A DNA stretch of 64,000 bases, from assembly GCA_026874595.1 (NCBI GenBank), contig CM049319.1, forward strand, positions 38,323,473 through 38,387,472, read 5' to 3'. The position numbers were made by a program, and so were the translations under genes. This DNA comes from Sipunculus nudus. Taxonomy: Eukaryota > Annelida > Sipuncula > Golfingiida > Sipunculidae. Positions 1 to 14,100 of this stretch are shown here, one piece after another (positions within the stretch are counted from its first letter, which is position 1; each line of letters opens with the position of its first letter). The notes beneath the pieces were generated by a model, which ran no database searches, was not told the origin of the DNA, and saw nothing but the letters and a program-made list of their open reading frames with translations.

Positions 1-1985
1 TACACATGTAACATGTATGAGTACAATGCAAGTAGTGGCTATGTGCACAGATGCATGTAACTCAAAAACAATTGTATGAGGCGTCACAAGTCTTATATAC
101 AATGAAACTATCTGAGATGCATGGAGATGCATAATTTCAGGCTGATATGTCAAATCAATCCGGAGAAATAAGCAGGAGCATACACTGTACAAAAAATATT
201 GTAGGTGGTGCCCCCAGTCTTGCATAAAAAAAAGCTATCTTAGATGTATAGACGAACAATTTCAGGCTGATATATCAAATCCCCTCTTTGATACAAGCAG
301 CTACATTCACTGTGCAAAAATCATTGTACTTGGTGACACCAGCGCTGTGTACAAGATAGGCCTCAAAATGTATGGACATGCTAAAATTTCATGCAGATAC
401 ATCAAAATTCTCTTGAGTCAGGTGCACTGGGCCAACCAAGCTCAGCTGAGATGGGCAGTTGCCCCAAGTCAAGCAAAGCTAATTGCCAGCTGCAGCTACT
501 GCACTCAGTGAACTCTCGACCTGTACCTGGTTTTACACTGAGTGATCTCTTGACCTGTTGCAAAATCTAATACAGTTGGCAGTCTGCCAAAGCTATAAAT
601 TTATCAAGCTGAAACCAGGTCTATTGCCAAATCTTAGTTGGCAGTCTGCCAAGCAGTTTAAAGATACAGACAAAATTTTGGAATGTTGCCAAATATGTTT
701 ATACACACTGAAAGACTTTGGCTACAATGCTTTTTTCAAGCTGCATATTCATAAGATCCTTTCATCAAAATATTTTGAATAATAACAGATGCCTAATGAA
801 AGCATAATCAAAATGCAGATATATTTTAATCATATACTTATCTTACAGATAAGCTGGATATATAACCAATGATTATGTTGCCTGTACAGCTCTGCTTATA
901 TAACCAAAGAGTCTAGTTTGTTAATAAAATAAAACTTCTAGCTTTGTTTACTGAAGTATCTCATAGTCATTGTTAAAGGTCAGATAATTCTGCCAAAAAT
1001 GATTTTAGTAAACTTGAACAAAGGCTAAAAATCATTTAATTCATTGTTACAGAAGTTGAAAGAATAGTTTTGCAGATGACAATTGCAGCCCTCAGTTTGA
1101 AATAATCTTACTAATGGCCACAAGACCAACTTCGGCTTTCTATTACTCTACCAAAAATCAATGAACCAAATCTATATTTATACAGGTGAAAAAAACCTAT
1201 CCTAGGATAACTTTTGTGAAAAAATAAACCATTCAGCTGGAAAGTTTCATTATAAAACATTTTTAAGCTAAAAGAGGCTAAAATTACAAGTATTTGCCCA
1301 TTAAAACAAGTCGCTGTTGTTGGCGCCACAAAAACCTCAATTTCAAACATGAGTCATGTGACCAATATTTGCACAAAACTTGAATCTCGTTTCACAGATT
1401 GTGATGTTAGTATGCTTATTTGGCCAAATGACTCAGTTCAAATTTCTGTAACTCAGCCAAAATTCTTTGAACCCAAACCATTTGAACAATCTTGAGAAAG
1501 CTCGTTTCTGGGAACATTTCTTTGAAACATTGAACAATTTGGCAACTGATTTTGGAGAAAAAGATTTTCAAAGTTTTTAAAGCCTTTTCCCTGTAAATAT
1601 AAGTTGATGCAGATAGCGGTACAAAAAGCTCAATCCCACAACATTTAATATGTGACTGATTTTTGTGTGAAATTTGGGGATGTTAGCAGGTTGATGTACT
1701 GATGACTGATGGTTGATACAGGTGGCGCCACCAATACCTCAATTTGAAATATGACTCATATGACCAACATTTGCATAAAACTTGGTGATGAAAGCTCCAG
1801 CCATTTCTGATATTGTAATTATAGTATGCATTTTTCGCAAATTGACTAAGTTCAGTTGCATGTAACTCAGCCAAAAATCACCAAACTGGTAGCATTTGAA
1901 CAAGCTTGACCCATTGCCCACCTTGTTTTCACTGGAAAATTTGATGATTTGGCGTAGTCAGCCAGACAGACAAAAAGAGGTGATC
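1..1985. repeat. Dispersed repeat, copy A (about 2 kb)
   Basis: Shares long ordered blocks with copies at about 7985-9545 and 23870-25740. The blocks are 'ATTTCAGGCTGATATATC', 'CACTGTGCAAAAATCATTGTA', a GGTGGCGCCACC-like site, a run near 540-640 ('CAGTCTGCCAAAGCTATAAA'), and a second half (1100-1960) with 'CTCATGTGACCAACATTTGC' and 'AACTCAGCCAAAA'. It may hide SBF intron 5; no exon is recognisable. Confidence 0.75.
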
Positions 1986-2070
1986 AGATAACCTTTACCA
2001 ACTACACTCATGATGAGTATGCACAGTAATTGTGAGCTAGAGGTATTATATATGAAAATAAACTTCTTAC

Positions 2071-2187
2071 CAAGCTGCTGGAAGAGTTTGGCCACAGATG
2101 TCTGTGTTGTGGGTACAGTTGACCACAAAGGTGGCTGTAACGCCTGTCTGTCACCCGCTCCTATTGAAAAACGCACCTGGGGACCAC
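2071..2187 (-). CDS. Sbf: SBF exon 5 (cDENN)
   Basis: 117-bp exon with acceptor TTTACAG and donor GTAAGA. It encodes [20 protein letters not shown] then [19 protein letters not shown] plus one base of Gly. The GAGDRQ...Q.PL...P.....V..LF.QLG pattern is diagnostic for SBF1/2. The entry phase complements the single base left by exon 4. The next exon should be left of coordinate 1. Confidence 0.93.
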
Positions 2188-5100
2188 CTGTAAATAAAAA
2201 TAATGAAGTCATCCAATTCAATCATCTTTATCTGCAAAACAAACAACTTACATTGCCATCACAATAATCCCAGTAAAATCATTACTTCTGTACAGATATT
2301 TTGTACTCTGATAGAATTACAGTTTTGCTTAAGTAATACTGTCATTGTCAAAGTAACATCATCACCACCAAGTGAATTATTCATTCTGTGGTTCACTTAC
2401 TTAGTGGGGTGATTTATAACAATCACACCCTTATCAAATTTCCCGCTACAACAACACATTTTTATTACAATACACTTTTCAAAAGGCCAACAAAGTCAAG
2501 AAAAACAAGTGATCACCATGATCAGGTCTGGTGGACCAGTAATTTAGACCAGTCATCACTGCTAATGATATGTGTGATCACCATGATCAGGTCTAGTGGT
2601 TCAGTCATTAGGCATGACACTACTAATGGAATGTGTGATCACCATGATCAGGTCTGGTGGACTAATCATTAGGCATGACAATGCAAATGAAATGTGTGCT
2701 CACATTTATCAGGTCTGGTGGTTCAGTCATTAAGCATGACAGTGCTAGTGAAATGTGTGATCACCATGATCAGGCTGGTGGCTGTGCCAGCCTCATGCAA
2801 CTCTTCAGGTCTCAGGTCACATGAACCATTGAAATGCTTAATTTGACATAATATGTTATAAATTAAATATAAAAGAATACTGTTACCTGGAGGTGGCACT
2901 TGTATACACCCAAGTATATTGCCAACAAGTGTTTCCAGCTGAACTTGCATATTTTCTATGTACACAGTATAAAATAGTCCCAAACATGTCTGCAAATATA
3001 TAAAAGAAACCATCACAATGTACACAATATAAATGTCCCAAACATGTCTGCAAATGTATTAAACATGCCATCACAACAGCATCTCAACATAAATCTTTAG
3101 AAGTAAATTATGAAAAATCCTTACTGCCTAATACAGATATCAAACAAAGAGTGAAATGTGATCAGATTGAAATGTTATGTCATTCACACCTAATTCACAG
3201 TTATACACTTCCACTGTGAACACAGTCTTACACAACCTCCATCTGTTCGTCTGCCATGGGTTAAAATCAACCATATCTAAGCAGTGGTTTGACTTATCTC
3301 CCTTAAATTTTACAAGTGTACAATTCTTGGATAGATTTCCCTTTTATATGACTGGTGGCGCAACCAGCTATCACGTTTTAACTGCAGACATCCATGCTTA
3401 TATCCCAGGACTAGTTTGAAGTATTAGCTCTAAAATTTATATGTGTATACATCTAACATAGCTCTTTATCATAAAAAAAACTTGTGGCACCACCTGCAAC
3501 TAATTTTGCATGGTATCAATCTGTTTGTTTGTCTAGGGTAAAATTCACTCATATCTTGAGAGTGGTTTAACTTATCCACCAGAAATGTTTGCATGTGTAC
3601 ATATGTCTTATAGATTTTTCACTGCATTGGCAGCTGAGGCCATGTTTAAACATGTTAACACGGCAGACATCCATGTTAATATCTCAGAACTGGTTTGACT
3701 TAATGGCCTGAAATTTTATGAGTATAGACCTTACGTAGCTCAACAGCTTAAATAAATTTGGTGACCCAAACTACAAAAATTTTTGCATAGTGTCAATCTG
3801 TTCAATTGCCTAGGGTAAAATCACTCATATCACTGCAATGGTTTGACTTATCCACCTGAAATTTTGCACATGTATACATTTTGGATAACTTTCTAGTTAA
3901 AATGACAGGTGGCACAACCTGCAATCATTTTAACGTGGCAGAAATTCATACTATTATGCAACACGTCTCACTCTATTTCCCCTTATCACAATCCATGCCT
4001 CACTTCAGCCATACAACTCTGATTTCTGTGGATACACATAGTCGCTTATTGACCACCTTTATTCTAGCTACAAAACCTTCTTACTCTGCAGCCATGAATA
4101 CATGACTCTAATCCGCTGATCTTAGTAATGACCCTAGTCATATTGAAAACTCCACTGGGAGGGCCATCCATTCTACTGCAATTATATGTCTGCACAGTGC
4201 AGGAAACGTTACTTTTAGGTTAAGAGTGAAGAAGTAAACAAAAGAATACAGGTGAATGTATAAACCAAGGTATAAATCTCAATAAACAGCCATATGTTAG
4301 CAAAAGGAATAATGCTGCTGCTTACTCTGAATGTGTCCAGGTATTTTAGCCTGGACACCAGTGCCAGACTCTTTGGTGCGTAGAGTTGTGAGTGTGGTAC
4401 TATATCCGATTCCTCCTCATCCCCATCCTCATCGTCATGGTTACTTGGTGAGAGGGAGACAGGCTCATGAAAAGTCAAACAAGCACAGTAGTGCCTGTTT
4501 GCATCTATGTCTGTCAGGACTGAGACAAAATATGTGGGTGGCTGCTTCACCTTTGAGAGCTGCCATCCTGATGGCTGGCAAAACTGAAAATGACAAATAA
4601 ACATTCAGTCTGTACCACTGAATCTCATGGATATAAACCAAGATTACTTTGTATATGAGTATATACACTTAACATCCTTGAATAATGCAGCTAAGCAAAC
4701 TGCCATTAATTTTTTATAATCAAATGCAAAATATTTATTGAGAAGCCTTGAAAATGACAATTATTTAGCTTTTAGAAAGGGTTAGGCCTTCCTAGACTGC
4801 ATGGAGTTGATCACTGTGACCAAACTCTAAGCCCCAGGGATTAATCAAACTAAGTCTGCTGTTTCAGCTGGATAGAGGGCCAGACAGGAGCACAGCAGAC
4901 ACAGACTGATATAGTTCAGCATGACTCGGATGACAAATCAAAGGCAGAACTAAATGTCATATAAAAGTGGAAAAGCCATATAATAGTGATCCCAGCTGAC
5001 ATATGTTCTCACTGAAATCAAAATCAACTGGAATGGCTTTGTTTTTGCAGGCAGATAAACACATATAAGGTTCCCTCCTAATCAGTGATCTTAGAATATG

Positions 5101-8100
5101 AAGGGTAAAAATATGCACAAAATTATTAAGGTGTTTGGGAAAACATATAAATCTAAAACTGTGACCTTGAAGATCAAGGTGAAGGTCACCAATTTCTATG
5201 AGAATATGATGAATAATACTTGTTTTAAACAAGAATAAAAGATATACAGTATTTAAAAATTATGTGGGTCACAATAAATCTAGAATACTGCAGATATGAC
5301 CTTGATCAAGCTCAGTGGATGGACCACTGGTAAGGAAAATCCTTATTCTTCTTGAATACATTCTATTTTCCATTAGTTCACATTAATCTACACACTACTG
5401 ACATGTATTAATTATTAGCCTTGTTTTATACTGTAACATGGATAACAAAATTATGAAGCTGCCATTGTGGGATGACTTTCATTTTCATAAAAAACTATGA
5501 GCCTTTGCCCGCTGCATCACTGATGCTGTTATCCACATATTATCACCCATGATTACCCCTGCCCAGCAATGGCTCAGGTGTCTTTAGCAAAGACAGCTTC
5601 ACACATGTTACCATGCTTCTGGATGTCCATACAAAAATTAATTGTGTTAACTTAAGATTGTTCCAATGATTATATTAAAGATTCCAGATAAATTCAAGGA
5701 GAAACTAACTTAATTGACAAAACACATACCTAAGAATTACGCGTTAGCTCACACTTGGGATCTCCATAAACTAATGAAGTCATGCTGATGAGTTTCATGC
5801 TGTATCAATTAGCACCAGGCTTATCAGCGGCAACTCTGTGCCTTTGACCAGCATGTTTTTTTCCTAAACCAGCAACATTCCACAGGGCAAGACCCTGAGA
5901 TGTATTTCCACTTATATAACCTCCTTATTTAGCTATATGAGGGTGGCAATGGTCTCCTACAGGCTGGCATACTGACTTGACATTTACTATTATGCAGTAA
6001 TACATTATGGAGCTAGGAGATATAGTTACATACTTTGACTGTGATAACATACCATTTCAATGCCCATGTGAATTGACAGTCATCCCAGCCTTTACTTCTG
6101 TGAGACAGATTTTGTTATAAACTTTGACTGTGATAAAATACCATTTCAATGCCCTTGTAAATGGACAGTCATCCAAGTCTTTAATTCTGAGAGATGGATT
6201 TTGTTATAAACTTTGACTACGACAACATACCATTTCAATGCCCATGTGAATAAACAGTTATCCAAGTCTTTACTTCTGTGAGACAGATTTTGTTATAAAC
6301 TTTGACTGTGATTACGTACCATTTCAATGCCCATGTGAATGGAAAGTTATCCCAGTCTTTTCTTCTGTGAAACAGATTTTGTTATATACTTAAACTGTGA
6401 TAACAAACCATTTCAATGCCCATGTGAACGGACAGTCATCAAAGTCTTTACTTCTGTGAGACAGATTTTGTTATAAACTTTGACTGTGCAAACATACCAT
6501 TTTAATGCCCATGTGAATGGACAGTCATCCCAGTCTTTACTTCTGTGAGACAGATTTTGTTATATACTTTGACTGTGATTATGTACCATTTCAATGCCCA
6601 TGTGAATGAACATGCATCCCAGTCTTTACTTCTTTGAGACAGATTTTGTTATATACTTTGACTGTGATTATGTACCATTTCAATGCCCATGTGAATGAAC
6701 ATGCATCCCAGTCTTTACTTCTTTGAGACAGATTTTGTTATATACTTTGACTGTGATTATGTACCATTTCAATGCCCATGTGAATGAACATGCATCCCAG
6801 TCTTTACTTCTGTGAGACAGATTTTGTTATATACTATGACAGTGAAAACATACCATTTCAATGCCCATGGTAAAGGGACAGTCATCCCAGTCTTTCTCTG
6901 GGAATCTCTGCAGGATGTAGCCACCACTCTTCCCACTGCCTGTAACACACAAAGATCCACAAGTACACATATCGTATATCTTGATCTCATGCCTGTGCAT
7001 TTTTTTTATTTCAGACCCTTCTTTCACCTGGCTATTTTAAAAACAAGCAGGCTTCTATTTAAGGCCATCATTTATAAATCCAGGGGCCCTTGGATCAAGT
7101 CTCACAGGTGAATTATGGAAAATTGTAGCAAATGCAAAATATACTATATTTTACATATATTATATTATTTGAAAAGCTGAGAGGAAATAGCATTGCTAAC
7201 TGGTGATAATCAAATATTAAATACATATTCATCCAACAATACTGTGCACTTTAAGGACTATATCTTAGATACAGGAGTCAATCATGATCAAATATTTCTA
7301 GAAGTATCATCATTTCAGCTATGTAACAGTAATATGTGCATAAATAACCATGGAAATGTATGAACATAAGTCAATTATAGAATAAGGAAGGAGGTGGGGA
7401 TTAGCTAAGTATAATAATACAAATTTAATTTATTCACTGAAATAGAATTCTGTAAAAAAAATTTTTTTTAATCCATTTTCAAATTAGCATTAACGATATC
7501 TGATAAGTATATACTGTACTGTGTAAAACATGAAAGCTGTGCCTGAGAGTTATACGACAGGATACATTTGACCAAAAAAATGTGTCAATGTTATTATTAA
7601 GCCTGGATGATGACAGTCAGAGAGAGACAAAGTGAGAGAGAGAAAGAGAGAATAAGAGAGAAAGAGAGACAGAGAGAGAGAGAAAGAGAGAGCCTGGGGG
7701 AGCATTCAACAGTGCTTTTAGGAAAAAAGTTGTAACAGAGATGGACAGACAGAGCTGATCCAATTTTGCTGAGGCAAGAATATATGTTTCAATAAGATCC
7801 TAATTTTTAGCTTGGCTGACTGAAAGTCATCTTAACTAATATAAGAACTATAATAATAAGAACTATAATAATAACTTTGTCTGTCATCCGTCTGTCTGTT
7901 AAAAGGGCACAAATCATAACTGCTGGACCTTGAAACTTCTAACTGAAAACTCATAAAGGTTTCTAAATAATCTCCTTGGAAACCTGAAATTTATTGATTT
8001 ACAGGCCTAATGCAATGGGTTATACATCAGGTATAATGCTTCCATGCTGGACCATACATTTTTAGTACATGTGTGATGTGTATTATAAGTACAATGCAAT

Positions 8101-11100
8101 CACTGAACAATTTGAAACTGAGTACTTGCACCAGTTACACAAAAATCACTGCTGAAATACTGGCCAGCACAGTTACACACTACACAAAAATGAATGTAGG
8201 TGGCACCACCAGTCCTGTGTACAAGAAAGTCATCAAAGATGTGTCGACATGTATAATTTTAGGCTGATATGTCAGACTTAATTACTCCTGAGGGATAAGC
8301 AGGAGCATGCAGTACAAAATTTAATTTATTGTAGGTGGCACCACCTGTCTTGCATATGACAAAATTATCTGCCCAATTTCAGACTGATATATCAAATCCC
8401 TCCTGAAATATAAGCAGGGCTGTACACTATGCATTGTTGTAGATAGCACCACCAGTCTTGTATATGAGGAAGCTATGCCATATGTTTAAATTTATATGCA
8501 CAATTTCAGGCTCATATATCATATCCCTTCTGAGAATAAGCACATACATACTCTGTGCAATCATTGTAGGTGGCGACACCAGTCTTGTTTATGAGAAAGC
8601 CATCAAAGATGCATAGACGCTGGACAGGTCAAAATATCTGGCCAATACATCAAATGTCTCTTGAGTCAGGTGCACTGGACTGACCATGTTAAATGAGAAA
8701 GGCAGTTGCCCCTAGTGAACTAGAACAAATTGCTAGCTGCAGCTACTACACTTAGTAAACTTGACCTGTACCCGGATGCACTGTGTAAACTTTTGACCTG
8801 TTGCATAATCTGATACAATTGGCTGTCTGCCAAAGCCATAAATAGATCCAAGCCTTTGACCTGTGGCCAAAATCTAAAATAGTTGTCAGTATTCCAAGCT
8901 ATTTTTAGATACAGACACAATCTGGCCTGTTGGTAAATCTGTTTACTTATATTAAAAAGAGTTTTGCAGAAGAAGAGTATTGCAGCCCTCAGTTTGAAAT
9001 AAGCTTACTAATTAATGGTCACATGACTAAATTCAGCTTTCTAGGACTCTACCAAAAATCAAAGAACGCATTCTATTCTTATACAATTGAAAGAACCCTA
9101 CCCTAAGATAATTCTTGTGAAAAATTTGAATGATTTAAAGAGACTAAATTTATGAGGGTTTTTGTCTGTCTTTGAGAGAGCTCATCTCTAGGTTCATTAA
9201 TGTGAAATATTTAACAATTAGCTGAATGATTTCAGAGAAGATTTTCAAAGGGTTTTTAGCTTTCCCCCATAAAATGTAAGTTAATGCAGGCAGTGCCACA
9301 ATAAGCTCAATCCCACATTTCATACGTGACAGATTTTTGCATGAAATTTGGAGTTGCTAGCTCCTGCTATTCCTGAGAAATTATGGGTTAATGTACTGAT
9401 GACCAATGACCCTCATACAGACAAAGTTGATGCAGATGGTGGCACCAATACCTCAATTTCATAAAGGAGTCATGTGATTAACATTTGCATAAAATTTGAT
9501 GATGATAGCTCCAGCTGTTTCTGATATTGTTATTTTAATATCCTTTTTGGCTGTATTTGCAAGATAGAAGGTCTGGGATGAATAGCTTTGTTTAAAATCC
9601 ATCCATAATCTTTATAAAGATGTGGTTCCTGTGACCTTAGCCTCATGACCCCAAATCAATAGGGTTTTTCATTGAGGGACCATATAAATATGAGTCAAGT
9701 TTGAAATCCAGATGTCAATCAAAACTGGAGATATCATAAGAGGTGTATGATTTTACCAAATATGGAAATATTCAAGGTCAAAGCCACTCTAATGGCAGAG
9801 ATCATGACCCAAATTCAAACTGACCTCATCCAATAACCCATATCTATACATGTATGAGCATAATATAAAAAAAGTCTGTCCTAAGTTTTTTACTTAAAAA
9901 CGCTCACATTACTGTCAAGTGGCAATGATAGGGGTATTAAAAGGCGCTAAAGCAAGAAAAGTATAATAGATGGCGCCACTAGTTTCTGGTATATGACAAG
10001 GCTATCCAAGATCTTGGTTTACTTGATTTTTGGACCAATCAATTGCAAGCTTTCTTGAGATATTTAAGTTTTTTGGGGAATTTTCACTAGAAATGGACCT
10101 ATTCAAGGTCAAAGACACTTTATTTTTTAAGATTATGACCTCATTTTAAAAAGACTTTATCCTCTCACCCATATCTATACACATGTAAAGTTTGATGAAG
10201 AACTGTGAAATATTTTTGAGTTATCCCGCTCACAAGATTTTACCAAGGCAGTGGTGGGACCATGCTCAAACAATAGTATCATCTGACTTTGTCTGCGGTT
10301 ACAAATAGGCTTCTTTAACAGTCATCCTCCTAAGAAGCACCCTGTGTTGTTGAAATTAACAAAGCAGGAATTCCAAGCATGTGTTTTATTTCAATAATGT
10401 CTGCAGTTCTGACAGTGTCACCAGCAGTTGTGCTGTGTGGGACTTACACAGCAACCCATGCTAAGTGCCGACTTCAACACCCTACAAATGTTTCCAATCA
10501 TTAACCTAACAGCTCTCACTGTTTTCAGCACTAGGACACTTTCTCATAACTTTACTATTTACTACAATCATGGATAGTAGTCTGCTTGATAAATGTAGAA
10601 TATTGTTAGCATGGAGGTAAGTATATGTATATTATACCAAATAATGATCGTTATGGGAAAACTTTAATTCTACCTCTCCTGCTAAAAAAATTGAATACTT
10701 TTATAGTGCACTGTATGGTTTACAGTTCATTCAGGTATCATACAAACTTTATAGAATATGTTTACTTTAACAGAGAATTTACTACTCATGACTTGAGTGT
10801 TCACGGTAACATGGCATGGCAACTCCTCCCATAGAATCACTAGTCCAGACTTTTTCTTTCATTGTCTCATTAATTGATATCACATTAATTTATCACAAAG
10901 CATTATCCTACAGTGGCTACACTGTATACAATCAGAGCAATTTCAATGACTAAGTAAGCCAGAAAATATAAGTTAACCCTCTCCCCTCCCATGCAAACTT
11001 GTAAGATTTCAGCTGAATAACTCCTGTGTAAACTTAGGCTTCATTGGGTATTCCATAAACAAAATTGTTAATGACTTTTTAACAGCATAATTGTGGTTTT

Positions 11101-14100
11101 AAGTTCTTTTCCCTAACCCACTTACTGAAAGATAAACAGTTACAAATCTGGAATACAAATTAACATTTCCAGCTTAATCCTCAACTAAGAAAATATAATC
11201 ACTATTCCCCTGAAACCCCCATACTTGTACACACAGACATACCTAGCAAACTTTTGCACGGTACCTAATTCAAAGAAATAAACTACATGCCAGGGATCAT
11301 GTACCTGGACCATAGCTCATAAATTTAGGTCACAAGGACCCAATTTCAAAATCTGCAAATAATGTTACAACCCTGAAAAGTGGATTTGAAAAGAATCAAT
11401 CTACAATAAAACCTGGATAAATATGTGGTAAATGTATCTGATGATATATCACTAAATTTGTGTGAGCCAGAAATGATTCCCTCATTCATTTAGCACGCAT
11501 TCTTTCATTTATTCAACTAGTGTCTCATAGGCATAAATGCTAAGCTAAATTTGAAACATTTCTAAGCCCTGACTGATGCAAGGTAACTGCATGTTCAGGT
11601 AATGCAAACTGTACACCCTCCTACAAAGTGTACACCCTTACCCAAACAGTCTTCACCCTCACTCAAACACAAAGTGTACACCCTCACTCAAACACAAAGT
11701 GTACACCCTTACACAAACACAAAGTGTACACCCTAACACAAACACAAAGTGTACACCCTTACACAAACACAAAGTGTACACCCTAACACAAAAACAAAGT
11801 GTACACCCTAACACAAACACAAAGTGTACACCTTTACACAAACACAAAGTGTACACCCTAACACAAACACAAAGTGTACACCCTAACACAAACACAAAGT
11901 GTACACCCTTACACAAACACAAAGTGTACACCCTAACACAAACACAAAGTGTACACCCTTACACAAACACAAAGTGTACATCCTCATGCAATCACAAAGT
12001 GTACACAAGAGTACAGGTAGAAGAATGTGCCTTGAAACAAAGGTAACATCCCCACACCCTCACCCAAACACAGCTGCTGTGAGTTAGGGCAGGGCTGTAA
12101 GTAGGTGTTAGTTGATGGGGTATGACAGCCTACCCCACTGCAGCAGTAAACATGACCCCATTCAGTTACTGTGTCACAGCTATTTTACAAAGTCCATCTG
12201 CTGTTCTCTATCTGACATTTGCTCTGTGGCAGCCTCCTATTGCTGGCCTCAATTTTAGGTCAGTCACAAGTGTATGGAAGCTCCTGGAGTCTGTTCAAGC
12301 TCAGGCTTCCTTTACTGACTGATTGTTCTGTGGCCATCACATAACATGTGAAAGAATTCAACAGCAAAAATATTTCTGGTTTGCACTTGACCTTTGTGTA
12401 CTTGGCTTCAAGATGCTGGTATTTCTACAACCAGACTACCTGCTCTCTGATGAAGGACAGATGTAATTCCTTATTTGGGACAAATAACTTTATTATACAT
12501 ATAAATTATATACATTACACATTGAGCTAAAACAGCATGTATAACAGAGGCTCAATTAAACATACCATGATGGCATATATTATACAATATTCCCTAACAA
12601 AAGTCACAGCTTGCATACACCTGATGTGAATTTGTTGCATGTAATGTAGAAATCCTATGTGATCATTTCTTTCAGCAATGGCAATATTAAACAAGAGCCC
12701 ATGCAAGGTCCAAATGCTCCCCCAAGAATATTTTGAATAGTCATAACAAGAAAGTCATTCAAATTCATGTGCAGTAAACTCCAAGGAAATCAATAAATTC
12801 ATGACTGATGAGCATGTTTTTCATATTCTTTTTTAAGAACTACCCATAAGGCCATTCAATTGTAGGAATTTCATCAGAAAAGAACATCAGAACGTCACGG
12901 CCCTCACAGCCAGCAGGCTCCATGTGGTGAACATACCAGTATGCAATCAAATAAATAAACAACCAGGGCCTATTATCTTGATTGTCTGCACAAACTTTCA
13001 GCAGAAGAGTCAGCAGGGGAAGATTGAAATACAGAGTAAGCTCAAATAAATACTTTGCAATATGAACATAACTCTGACGTTAAAGGAACTGTAGTAATAT
13101 TCTACTTAAATTTTAACAAGAGCACTGCAAACATGCATTATATCCCCGTTGTGTATCTGATGACCTCTGACCTCATTAAATATGCATGAATTTTGATAAG
13201 AAGGCAATTCAGGTGAAAAACTCTATTGGTAAATATGTATATTGAATTTCATGAAAATCCATAGCATTTTTGGTAAGTCATCAAGGAGCTTCCAAAGTTT
13301 AGTGACAGCTGACCTCATTAAATATGCATGGATTTTGCTGGAAATCGAACTTAGACAAGATATTTTATAATTGACATTTCTGATGAGTTTTATCAAAATC
13401 CTTCATATTCTTCATAAGTTATCGAGGTGATACAACCTTATTAAATATGTATGGATGTTGCCCATTATCAACTCAGGCAAGATGCGCTGTTGGTTAGTAG
13501 TTATGGTGAGATTCGTGAAAATCCACCAAAGCCCTGGTAAGTTATCACTGCGCCAGTTAAAGTTAACAGACAGACAGACGGACGGACAGTGGGTATACCA
13601 TAATACTCCTGTCATACGACTGGCATATAAAAATGAAATTGAAAGTCGTACCACCAGTTTCACACAAATTCAAGTAGTCAAAGATCGATTTGCAGAGCAA
13701 ATTTCAAGAAAATCCATGAATTTATGATTGAGCAATTAATTTTACCCGAAAAGGACAGATTGTAGTGAAATTTCACAACTGTTGTTGCCAGCTTTGCAGG
13801 GTTGGTTGGGTAATTTTTTGATCTTTGCATGCTGACATGCATAATTTATTGAGGAGTGAGGTACACGGTATACAACTTTATTTCTTATTATAAAAAGCTA
13901 AATATTTGTACATAAACACCCAGTCAGAAACATCTGATTTAAAACCATGCTTTTACCTAAAAACTCAAAGAACATTGGTCACTTTGACCTAATATCAGGA
14001 TTGCAAGAAGATAGGACCAGGACCTATCTGGATATCAAATTTAAACTTTCAGGTGGAATGAAGTATTAATTTGTGTAGTGTTAACAGAAGGACGGCAGGC

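Noticed and set aside
1-2070. Search for SBF exon 6
   Set aside because: No minus-strand frame shows the expected cDENN continuation; the region is dispersed repeat copy A.
6769-7111. Open frames around SBF exon 2 on both strands beyond the exon limits
   Set aside because: Shadows of exon 2 and of the 89-bp array; only 6854-6939 shows conserved peptide and splice sites.
11659-12087. Overlapping long open frames on both strands (Thr/His/Lys-rich and Cys/Val-rich)
   Set aside because: Produced by the 25-bp minisatellite; the unit shifts frame each time and lacks stops, with no splice or start context.
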